64,000 nt of DNA from Eledone cirrhosa (lineage: Eukaryota > Mollusca > Cephalopoda > Octopoda > Eledonidae): positions 360,167,436 to 360,231,435 of the forward strand of contig OZ024742.1 of NCBI GenBank assembly GCA_964016885.1, written 5' to 3'. Position numbers and translations under genes: made by a program. The notes beneath the pieces were generated by a model that was given only the letters and a program-made list of their open reading frames with translations, did not search any database and had not been told where the DNA came from. Positions 53,141 through 64,000 of the stretch are shown piece after piece (position 1 is the first letter of the stretch; every line of letters starts with the position of its first letter).

Positions 53141-56100
53141 GTGACGCATCCAGTCACCCATACACAGTATCTCTCTTCTATAACACACCATCAACGTCTA
53201 TATAGTGGTGAAACAGCCAGTCACCTATACACAGTGTCCCTCTTCCATAATACTCCATCAACGTCTATATAGTGGTGAAACAGCCAGTCACCCATACACA
53301 GTATCTCTCTTCTATTATACCCCATCAACGTCTATATAATGGTGACGCATCCAGTCACCTATACACAGTATCTCTCTTCTATAACACCCCATCAACGTCT
53401 ATATATTGGTGAAACAGCCAGTCACCCATACACAGTATCTCTCTTCTATTATACCCCATCAACGTCTATATAGTGGTGACACATCCAGTCACCTATACAC
53501 AGTATCTCTCTTCTATAACACCCCATCAACGTCTATATATTGGTGAAACAGCCAGTCACCCATACACAGTATCTCTCTTCTATTATACCCCTTCAACGTC
53601 TATATAGTGGTGACACATCCAGTCACCTATACACAGTATCTCTCTTCTATAACACCCCATTGACGTCTATATAGTGGTGAAAAAGCCAGTCACCCATACA
53701 CAGTATCTCTCTTCTATAACCCCACATCAACGTCTAAATAGTGGTGACGCATCCAGTCACCCATACACAGTATCTCTCTGCTATAACACCCAATCAACGA
53801 CTATATAGTGGTCACACATCCAGGCACCCATACATAGTATCTCTCTTCTATAACACCCCATCAACGTCTATATAGTGGTGAAACAGCCAGTCACGCATAC
53901 ACAGTATCTCTCTTCTATAACACCCCATCAACGTCTATATAGTGGTGAAACAGCCAGTCACCCATACACAGTATCTCTCTTCCATACTACCTCATCAACG
54001 ACTATATAGTGGTGATAGAGCCACTCACCCATACACAGTATCTCTCTTCTATAACACCCCATCAACGTCTATATAATGGTGACGCATCCAGTCACCTATA
54101 CTCAGTATCTCTCTTCTATAACACCCCATCAACGTCTATATAGTGGTGAAACAGCCAGTCACCCGTTCACAGTATCTCCCTTCTATAACACCCCATCAAC
54201 GTCTATATAGTGGTGACACATCCAGTCACCTATACACAGTATCATTCTTCTATAACACCCCATCAACGTCTATATAGTGGTGAAACATCCAGTCACCCAT
54301 ACACAGTATCTCTCTTCTATAACACCCCATCAACGTCTATGTAGTGGTGAAACAACCAGATACCCATACACCATATCTCTCTTCTATAATACCCCATCAA
54401 CGTCTATATAGTGGTGACACATCCAGTCACCTATACACAGTATCTCTCTTCTATAACACCCCATTGACGTCTATATAGTGGTGAAACAGCCAGTCACCCA
54501 TTCACAGTATCTCTGTTCTATAACACCCCATCAACATCTATATAGTGGTGTCACATCAAGTCACCTATACACAGTATCTCTCTTCTATAACACCCCATTC
54601 ACGTCTATATAGTGGTGACACATCCAGTCACCCATACACAGTATCTCTCTTGTATAACACCCCATCAACGTCTATATAGTGGCAACACATCCAGTCACCT
54701 ATACACAGTATCTCTCTTCTATAACACCCCATCAACGTCTATATAGTGGTGAAAAAGCCAGGCACCCATACACAGTATCTCTCTTCTATAACACCCCATC
54801 AACGTCAATATAGTGGTGATGCATCCAGTCACCCATACACAGTATCTCTCTTCTATAACACCCCATCAACGTCTATATACTGATGAAACAGCCAGTCACC
54901 CATACAGAGTATCTCTCTTCTATAACACACCATCAACGTCTATATAGTGGTGAAACAGCCAGTCACCTATACACAGTGTCCTTCTTCTATAATACTCCAT
55001 CAACGTCTATATAGTGGTGAAACAGCCAGTCACCCATACACAGTATCTCTCTTCTATTATACCCCATCAACGTCTATATAATGGTGACGCATCCAGTCAC
55101 CTATACACAGTATCTCTCTTCTATAACACCCCATTGACGTCTATATAGTGGTGAAACAGCCAGTCACCCATACACAGTATCTCTCTTCTATAACACCACA
55201 TCAACGTCTATATAGTGGTGACGCATCCAGTCACCCATACACAGTATCTCTCTTCTATAACACCCCATCAACGTCTATATAGTGGTGAAGCATCCAGTCA
55301 CCCATAAACATTATCTCTCTTCTATAACACCCAATCAACGACTATATAGTGGTCACACATCCAGTCACCCATACATAGTATCTCTCTTCTATAACACCCC
55401 ATCAACGTCTATATAGTGGTGAAACAGCCAGTCACGCATACACAGTATCTCTCTTCTATAACACCCCATCAACGTCTATATAGTGGTGAAACAGCCAGTC
55501 ACCCATACACAGTATCTCTCTTCCATACTACCTCATCAACGACTATATAGTGGTGATACAGCCACTCACCCATACACAGTATCTCTCTTCTATAACACCC
55601 CATCAACGTCTATATAATGGTGACGCATCCAGTCACCTATACTCAGTATCTCTCTTCTATAACACCCCATCAACGTCTATATAGTGGTGAAACAGCCAGT
55701 CACCCATTCACAGTATCTCTCTTCTATAACACCCCATCAACGTCTATATAGTGGTGACACATCCAGTTACCTATACACAGTATCATTCTTCTATAACACC
55801 CCATCAAAGTCTATATAGTGGTGAAACATCCAGTCACCCATACACAGTATCTCTCTTCTATAACACCCCATCAACGTCTATATAGTGGTGAAACAGCCAG
55901 TCACCCAAACACAGTATCTCTCTTCTATAATACCACATCAACGTCTATATAGTGGTGAAACAGCCAGTCACCCATTCACAGTATCTCTGTTCTATAACAC
56001 CCCATCAACATCTATATAGTGGTGTCACATCAAGTCACCTATACACAGTATCTCTCTTCTATAACACCCCATCAACGTCTATATAGTGGTGAAACAGCCA

Positions 56101-56289
56101 GTCACCCATACACATTATCTCTCTTCTATAACACCCCATCAACGTCTATATAGTGGTGAAACAGCCAGTCACCTATACACAGTATCTCTCTTCTATAACA
56201 CCCCATCAACGTCTATATAGTGGTGAAACAGCCAGTCACCCATACACAGTATCTCTCTTCTATAACACCCCATCAACGTCTATATAGTG
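53141..56289 (+). repeat. Mosaic block with copies of 48 kb and 30 kb material
   Basis: The ttctataacccc monomer at 53,712 aligns with 49,559 (offset 4,153, 62 monomers less 1). From about 54.6 to 55.98 kb the order instead matches 30.2-31.6 kb at a constant 24,387 bp (364 monomers less 1). Anchors for this are ggcaac (30,294 and 54,681), aagcat (30,901 and 55,288), N (31,157 and 55,544), tatcatt (31,394 and 55,781) and cccaaac (31,517 and 55,904). The last few monomers are A/A pairs alternating CCCAT and CCTAT, similar to 33.7-33.9 kb. Confidence 0.75.
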
Positions 56290-58970
56290 GTGAAACAGCC
56301 AGTCACCTATACACAGTATCTCTCTTCTATAACACCCCATCAACGTCTATATAGTGGTGACGCATCCAGTCACCCATACACAGTATCTCTCTTCTATAAC
56401 ACCCCATCAACGTCTATATACTGATGAAACAGCCAGTCACCCATACACAGTATCTCTCTTCTATAACACACCATCAACGTCTATATAGTGGTGAAACAGC
56501 CAGTCACCTATACACAGTATCCCTCTTCTATAATACCCCATCAACGTCTATATAGTGGTGAAACAGCCAGTCACCCATACACAGTATTTCTCTTCTATTA
56601 TACCCCATCAACGTCTATATAATGGTGACGCATCCAGTCACGTATACACAGTATCTCTCTTCTATAACACCCCATCAACGTCTATATATTGGTGAAACAG
56701 CCAGTCACCCATACACAGTATCTCTCTTCTATTATACCCCATCAACGTCTATATAATGGTGACGCATCCAGTCACCTATACACAGTATCTCTCTTCTATA
56801 ACACCCCATCAACGTCTATATAGTGGTGAAACAACCAGTCACCCATACACCATATCTCTCTTCTATAATACCGCTTCAACGTCTATATAGTGGTGACACA
56901 TCCAGTCACCTATACACAGTATCTCTCTTCTATAACAACACATTGACGTCTATATAGTGGTGAAACAGCCAGTCACACATACACAGTATCTCTCTTCTAT
57001 AACACCCCATCAACGTCTATATAGTGGTGACACATCCAGTCACCTATACACAGTATCATTCTTCTATAACACCCCATCAACGTCTATATAGTGGTGAAAG
57101 ATCCAGTCACCCATACACAGTATCTCTCTTCTATAACACCCCATCAACGTCTATATAGAAGTGAAACAGCCAGTCACCCAAACACAGTATCTCTCTTCTA
57201 TAATACCACATCAACGTCTATATAGTGGTGAAACAGCCAGTCACCCATTCACAGTATCTCTGTTCTATAACACCCCATCAACATCTATATAGTGGTGTCA
57301 CATCAAGTCACCTATACACAGTATCTCTCTTCTATAACATCCCATCAACGTCTATATAGTGGTAAAACAGCCAGTCACCCATACACAGTATCTCTCTTCT
57401 ATAACACACCATCAACGTCTATGTAGTGGTGAAACAACCAGATACCCATACACCATATCTCTCTTCTATAATACCCCATCAACGTCTATATAGTGGTGAC
57501 ACATCCAGTCACCTATACACAGTATCTCTCTTCTATAACACCCCATTGACGTCTATATAGTGGTGAAACAGCCAGTTACCCATTCACAGTATCTCTGTTC
57601 TATAACACCCCATCAACATCTATATAGTGGTGACACATCAAGTCACCTATACACAGTATCTCTCTTCTATAACACCCCATCAACGTCTATATAGTGGTGA
57701 AACATCCAGTCACCCATACACAGTATCTCTCTTCTATAACACCCCATCAACGTCTATATAGTGGTGAAACATCCAGTCACCCATACACAGTATCTCTCTT
57801 CTATAACGCCACATCAACGTCTATATAGTGGTGACACATCCAGTCACCTATACACAGTATGTCTCTTCTATAATACCCCATTCACGTCTATATAGTGGTG
57901 ACACATCCAGTCACCCATACACAGTATCTCTCTTCTATAACACCCCATCAACTTCTATATAGTGGCAACACATCCAGTCACCTATACACAGTATCTCTCT
58001 TCTATAACACCCCATCAACGTCTATATAGTGGTGAAAAAGCCAGGCACCCATACACAGTATCTCTCTTCTATAACACCCCATCAACGTCTATATACTGAT
58101 GAAACAGCCAGTCACCCATACACAGTATCTCTCTTCTATAACACCCCATTGACGTCTATATAGTGGTGAAACAGCCAGTCACCCATACACAGTATCTCTC
58201 TTCTATAACCCCACATCAACGTCTATATAATGGTGACGCATCCAGTCACCTATACACAGTATCTCTCTTCTATAACACCCCATCAACGTCTATATAGTGG
58301 CAACACATCCAGTCACCTATACACAGTATCTCTCTTCTATAACACCCCATCAATGTCTATATAGTGGTGAAAAAGCCAGGCACCCATACACAGTATCTCT
58401 CTTCTATAACACCCCATCAACGTCTGTATACTGATGAAACAGCCAGTCACCCATACACAGTATCTCTCTTCTATAATACTCCATCAACGTCTATATAGTG
58501 GTGAAACAGCCAGTCACCCATACACAGTATCTCTCTTCTATTATACCCCATCAACGTCTATATAATGGTGACGCATCCAGTCACCTATACACAGTATCTC
58601 TCTTCTATAACACCCCATCAACGTCTATATAGTGGTGAAACAACCAGTCACCCATACACCATATCTCTCTTCTATAATACCCCTTCAACGTCTATATAGT
58701 GGTGACACATCCAGTCACCTATACACAGTATCTCTCTTCTATAACACCCCATTGACGTCTATATAGTGGTGAAACAGCCAGTCACCCATACACAGTATCT
58801 CTCTTCTATAACACCACATCAACGTCTAAATAGTGGTGACGCATCCAGTCACCCATACACAGTATCTCTCTGCTATAACACCCAATCAACGACTATATAG
58901 TGGTCACACATCCAGGCACCCATACATAGTATCTCTCTTCTATAACACCCCATCAACGTCTATATAGTGG
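56290..58970 (+). repeat. 40-monomer HOR unit, copy 1 (2,680 bp)
   Basis: Followed directly by a second copy from about 58,970. Anchors: caacgtctat before gacgcatcc (56,341 and 59,021), gtggtgaaag (57,091 and 59,771) and ttctataacccc (58,201 and 60,881), all exactly 2,680 bp (40 x 67) apart. Near the end the offset rises to 2,814 (58,804 and 61,618) because two monomers (tatatattgg and ctctgttctattatacc) are extra in the second copy. Confidence 0.85.
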
Positions 58971-61254
58971 TGAAACAGCCAGTCACGCATACACAGTATC
59001 TCTCTTCTATAACACCCCATCAACGTCTATATAGTGGTGACGCATCCAGTCACCCATACACAGTATCTCTCTTCTATAACACCCCATCAACGTCTATATA
59101 CTGATGAAACAGCCAGTCACCCATACACAGTATCTCTCTTCTATAACACACCATCAACGTCTATATAGTGGTGAAACAGCCAGTCACCTATACACAGTAT
59201 CCCTCTTCTATAATACCCCATCAACGTCTATATAGTGGTGAAACAGCCAGTCACCCATACACAGTATTTCTCTTCTATTATACCCCATCAACGTCTATAT
59301 AATGGTGACGCATCCAGTCACGTATACACAGTATCTCTCTTCTATAACACCCCATCAACGTCTATATATTGGTGAAACAGCCAGTCACCCATACACAGTA
59401 TCTCTCTTCTATTATACCCCATCAACGTCTATATAATGGTGACGCATCCAGTCACCTATACACAGTATCTCTCTTCTATAACACCCCATCAACGTCTATA
59501 TAGTGGTGAAACAACCAGTCACCCATACACCATATCTCTCTTCTATAATACCGCTTCAACGTCTATATAGTGGTGACACATCCAGTCACCTATACACAGT
59601 ATCTCTCTTCTATAACACCCCATTGACGTCTATATAGTGGTGAAACAGCCAGTCACCCATACACAGTATCTCTCTTCTATAACACCCCATCAACGTCTAT
59701 AAAGTGGTGACACATCCAGTCACCTATACACAGTATCATTCTTCTATAACACCCCATCAACGTCTATATAGTGGTGAAAGATCCAGTCACCCATACACAG
59801 TATCTCTCTTCTATAACACCCCATCAACGTCTATATAGAAGTGAAACAGCCAGTCACCCAAACACAGTATCTCTCTTCTATAATACCACATCAACGTCTA
59901 TATAGTGGTGAAACAGCCAGTCACCCATTCACAGTATCTCTGTTCTATAACACCCCATCAACATCTATATAGTGGTGTCACATCAAGTCACCTATACACA
60001 GTATCTCTCTTCTATAACATCCCATCAACGTCTATATAGTGGTAAAACAGCCAGTCACCCATACACAGTATCTCTCTTCTATAACACACCATCAACGTCT
60101 ATGTAGTGGTGAAACAACCAGATACCCATACACCATATCTCTCTTCTATAATACCCCATCAACGTCTATATAGTGGTGACACATCCAGTCACCTATACAC
60201 AGTATCTCTCTTCTATAACACCCCATTGACGTCTATATAGTGGTGAAACAGCCAGTCACCCATTCACAGTATCTCTGTTCTATAACACCCCATCAACATC
60301 TATATAGTGGTGTCACATCAAGTCACCTATACACAGTATCTCTCTTCTATAACACCCCATCAACGTCTATATAGTGGTGAAACATCCAGTCACCCATACA
60401 CAGTATCTCTCTTCTATAACACCCCATCAACGTCTATATAGTGGTGAAACATCCAGTCACCCATACACAGTATCTCTCTTCTATAACGCCACATCAACGT
60501 CTATATAGTGGTGACACATCCAGTCACCTATACACAGTATGTCTCTTCTATAATACCCCATTCACGTCTATATAGTGGTGACACATCCAGTCACCCATAC
60601 ACAGTATCTCTCTTCTATAACACCCCATCAACTTCTATATAGTGGCAACACATCCAGTCACCTATACACAGTATCTCTCTTCTATAACACCCCATCAACG
60701 TCTATATAGTGGTGAAAAAGCCAGGCACCCATACACAGTATCTCTCTTCTATAACACCCCATCAACGTCTATATACTGATGAAACAGCCAGTCACCCATA
60801 CACAGTATCTCTCTTCTATAACACCCCATTGACGTCTATATAGTGGTGAAACAGCCAGTCACCCATACACAGTATCTCTCTTCTATAACCCCACATCAAC
60901 GTCTATATAATGGTTACGCATCCAGTCACCTATACACAGTATCTCTCTTCTATAACACCCCATCAACGTCTATATAGTGGCAACACATCCAGTCACCTAT
61001 ACACAGTATCTCTCTTCTATAACACCCCATCAACGTCTATATAGTGGTGAAAAAGCCAGGCACCCATACACAGTATCTCTCTTCTATAACACCCCATCAA
61101 CGTCTGTATACTGATGAAACAGCCAGTCACCCATACACAGTATCTCTCTTCTATAATACTCCATCAACGTCTATATAGTGGTGAAACAGCCAGTCACCCA
61201 TACACAGTATCTCTCTTCTATTATACCCCATCAACGTCTATATAATGGTGACGC
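58971..61254 (+). repeat. 40-monomer HOR unit, copy 2
   Basis: Partner of 56,290-58,970. Single-base differences are sparse: tataaagtgg near 59,700 against tatatagtgg, ggttacgc near 60,912 against ggtgacgc, and caacgtc near 61,030 against caatgtc near 58,350. Both copies carry the unusual tagaagtgaaac monomer (57,157 and 59,837) and aacttctatatag (57,952 and 60,632). Confidence 0.83.
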
Positions 61255-62594
61255 ATCCAGTCACCTATACACAGTATCTCTCTTCTATAACACCCCATCA
61301 ACGTCTATATATTGGTGAAACAGCCAGTCACCCATACACAGTATCTCTGTTCTATTATACCCCATCAACGTCTATATAATGGTGACGCATCCAGTCACCT
61401 ATACACAGTATCTCTCTTCTATAACACCCCATCAACGTCTATATAGTGGTGAAACAACCAGTCACCCATACACCATATCTCTCTTCTATAATACCCCTTC
61501 AACGTCTATATAGTGGTGACACATCCAGTCACCTATACACAGTATCTCTCTTCTATAACACCCCATTGACGTCTATATAGTGGTGAAACAGCCAGTCACC
61601 CATACACAGTATCTCTCTTCTATAACACCACATCAACGTCTAAATAGTGGTGACGCATCCAGTCACCCATACACAGTATCTCTCTGCTATAACACCCAAT
61701 CAACGACTATATAGTGGTCACACATCCAGGCACCCATACATAGTATCTCTCTTCTATAACACCCCATCAACGTCTATATAGTGGTGAAACAGCCAGTCAC
61801 GCATACACAGTATCTCTCTTCTATAACACCCCATCAACGTCTATATAGTGGTGAAACAGCCAGTCACCCATACACAGTATCTCTCTTCCATACTACCTCA
61901 TCAACGACTATATAGTGGTGATAGAGCCACTCACCCATACACAGTATCTCTCTTCTATAACACCCCATCAACGTCTATATAATGGTGACGCATCCAGTCA
62001 CCTATACTCAGTATCTCTCTTCTATAACACCCCATCAACGTCTATATAGTGGTGAAACAGCCAGTCACCCATTCACAGTAGCTCTCTTCTATAACACCCC
62101 ATCAACGTCTATATAGTGGTGACACATCCAGTCACCTATACACAGTATCATTCTTCTATAACACCCCATCAACGTCTATATAGTGGTGAAACATCCAGTC
62201 ACCCATACACAGTATCTCTCTTCTATAACACCCCATCAACGTCTATATAGTGGTGAAACAGCCAGTCACCCAAACACAGTATCTCTCTTCTATAATACCA
62301 CATCAACGTCTATATAGTGGTGAAACAGCCAGTCACCCATTCACAGTATCTCTGTTCTATAACACCCCATCAACATCTATATAGTGGTGTCACATCAAGT
62401 CACCTATACACAGTATCTCTCTTCTATAACATCCCATCAACGTTTATATAGTGGTGAAACAGCCAGTCACCCATACACAGTATCTCTCTTCTATAACACC
62501 CCATCAACGTCTATGTAGTGGTGAAACAACCAGTCACCCATACACCATATCTCTCTTCTATAATACCCCATCAACGTCTATATAGTGGTGACAC
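61255..62594 (+). repeat. 20-monomer HOR unit, copy 1 (1,340 bp)
   Basis: Followed directly by a second copy. Anchors: cagccagtcacccatacac with ctctgttctattatacc (61,321 and 62,661) and ttctataacacc with ctaaatag (61,618 and 62,958), exactly 1,340 bp (20 x 67) apart. The unit contains C, D-B-TTGACG-A, H/G-like, N, C, I and F monomers, so it samples most of the right-half classes. One difference seen is cacagtagctc near 62,074 against cacagtatctc in copy 2. Confidence 0.88.
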
Positions 62595-63978
62595 ATCCAG
62601 TCACCTATACACAGTATCTCTCTTCTATAACACCCCATCAACGTCTATATATTGGTGAAACAGCCAGTCACCCATACACAGTATCTCTGTTCTATTATAC
62701 CCCATCAACGTCTATATAATGGTGACGCATCCAGTCACCTATACACAGTATCTCTCTTCTATAACACCCCATCAACGTCTATATAGTGGTGAAACAACCA
62801 GTCACCCATACACCATATCTCTCTTCTATAATACCCCTTCAACGTCTATATAGTGGTGACACATCCAGTCACCTATACACAGTATCTCTCTTCTATAACA
62901 CCCCATTGACGTCTATATAGTGGTGAAACAGCCAGTCACCCATACACAGTATCTCTCTTCTATAACACCACATCAACGTCTAAATAGTGGTGACGCATCC
63001 AGTCACCCATACACAGTATCTCTCTGCTATAACACCCAATCAACGACTATATAGTGGTCACACATCCAGGCACCCATACATAGTATCTCTCTTCTATAAC
63101 ACCCCATCAACGTCTATATAGTGGTGAAACAGCCAGTCACGCATACACAGTATCTCTCTTCTATAACACCCCATCAACGTCTATATAGTGGTGAAACAGC
63201 CAGTCACCCATACACAGTATCTCTCTTCCATACTACCTCATCAACGACTATATAGTGGTGATAGAGCCACTCACCCATACACAGTATCTCTCTTCTATAA
63301 CACCCCATCAACGTCTATATAATGGTGACGCATCCAGTCACCTATACTCAGTATCTCTCTTCTATAACACCCCATCAACGTCTATATAGTGGTGAAACAG
63401 CCAGTCACCCATTCACAGTATCTCTCTTCTATAACACCCCATCAACGTCTATATAGTGGTGACACATCCAATCACCTATACACAGTATCATTCTTCTATA
63501 ACACCCCATCAACGTCTATATAGTGGTGAAACATCCAGTCACCCATACACAGTATCTCTCTTCTATAACACCCCATCAACGTCTATATAGTGGTGAAACA
63601 GCCAGTCACCCAAACACAGTATCTCTCTTCTATAATACCACATCAACGTCTATATAGTGGTGAAACAGCCAGTCACCCATTCACAGTATCTCTGTTCTAT
63701 AACACCCCATCAACATCTATATAGTGGTGTCACATCAAGTCACCTATACACAGTATCTCTCTTCTATAACATCCCATCAACGTTTATATAGTGGTGAAAC
63801 AGCCAGTCACCCATACACAGTATCTCTCTTCTATAACACCCCATCAACGTCTATGTAGTGGTGAAACAACCAGTCACCCATACACCATATCTCTCTTCTA
63901 TAATACCCCATCAACGTCTATATAGTGGTGACACATCCAGTCACCTATACACAGTATCTCTCTTCTATAACACCCCAT
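62595..63978 (+). repeat. 20-monomer HOR unit, copy 2, then window end
   Basis: Partner of 61,255-62,594. A private substitution is catccaatcacc near 63,470. At about 63,979 the array does not start a third copy: it reads CCATTGACG and gtggtaaaa instead of CCATCAACG and tattggtgaaa. The final three monomers form the same D-B-TTGACG order as 221-365 at the left end. Confidence 0.85.
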
Positions 63979-64000
63979 TGACGTCTATATAGTGGTAAAA

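Larger units (their letters stand above)
1..64000 (+). repeat. 67-bp satellite DNA array, whole window
   Basis: The entire window is a head-to-tail tandem array of a 67-bp monomer, about 955 copies in one orientation, entering and leaving the window inside the array. A clean reference monomer is 33,752-33,818. Taking its first base as the T of TAACACCCCATC, the landmarks are: ACGT at 14-17 (the only CpG), the palindrome CTATATAG at 18-25, GTGGTG at 25-30, CCAGTCACCC at 37-46, and the pyrimidine run TCTCTCTTCT at 57-66. Composition of that monomer is 21 A, 21 C, 8 G and 17 T. Most copies differ from it at a few positions, and the same positions vary repeatedly, giving discrete variant classes. 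Indels are rare and usually 1 bp. This is a non-coding satellite, most likely eukaryotic heterochromatin. Neither the family name nor the species can be recognised from the sequence. Confidence 0.98.

Noticed and set aside
1..64000. CRISPR array.
   Set aside because: The repeats are contiguous 67-bp monomers with no unique spacers, there are no cas genes, and variation is spread over the monomer rather than split into constant repeat and variable spacer.
1..64000. Telomere, rDNA spacer or transposon-derived tandem repeat.
   Set aside because: No TTAGGG-like units, no rRNA sequence, and no terminal inverted repeats, long terminal repeats or transposase/reverse-transcriptase fragments were seen at any point in the window.

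Overview
The whole 64 kb window is one uninterrupted head-to-tail satellite DNA array. The monomer is 67 bp, about 955 copies fit in the window, and the orientation is the same throughout. I found no unique sequence, transposon, RNA gene, CRISPR array or credible protein-coding gene. A clean reference monomer is at 33,752-33,818. By my count it is 43% G+C, strongly C-over-G on the given strand (21 C, 8 G), and has one CpG inside an ACGT at monomer positions 14-17, an 8-bp palindrome CTATATAG at 18-25 and a pyrimidine tract at 57-66. Long satellite arrays with nested duplications are typical of eukaryotic heterochromatin (pericentromeric, centromeric or subtelomeric). An animal genome assembled from long reads is a plausible source, but nothing in the sequence lets me name the organism.

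Monomers fall into recognisable variant classes defined by linked substitutions. The main ones used below are: A (aaacagccag), B (acacatccag), C (aatggtgacgcatcc), D (aaacaaccag with caccatatc), E (tatactgatgaaac), F (gtgtcacatcaag), H/G (gaagcatcc with cattatc, then caatcaacg and gtggtcacac), I (cagtatcattc), J (cagtgtccctc), K (gtggcaacac), L (gaaaaagccaggcac) and N (tactacctcatcaacgac, then cactcaccc). The order of these classes shows that blocks of 20 to 131 monomers have been duplicated, so the array has a nested, irregular higher-order repeat (HOR) structure.

Layout: 1-5.1 kb is an irregular domain with a 24-monomer duplication. From 5.1 to 21.3 kb it is a mosaic of 2-3.5 kb blocks (offsets 6,430, 3,281, 8,705, 6,028 and 2,677 bp). 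From 21.3 to 29.7 kb it contains a 30-monomer (2,009 bp) tandem unit and a third partial copy. From 29.7 to 32.8 kb is a transition where classes J, K and L first appear. From 32.8 to 51 kb there is a 131-monomer (8,777 bp) unit in two nearly identical copies, with a 73-monomer repeat inside it. From 51 to 64 kb there are further partial copies, a 40-monomer (2,680 bp) duplication and a terminal 20-monomer (1,340 bp) tandem duplication.

There are no genes to combine into a pathway. The biological content is the amplification history. Left-half offsets fall short of multiples of 67 by exactly the number of 66-bp monomers they span. Right-half offsets are exact multiples of 67 or one less. All comparisons were made by eye from anchor positions, so boundaries are good to roughly one monomer.
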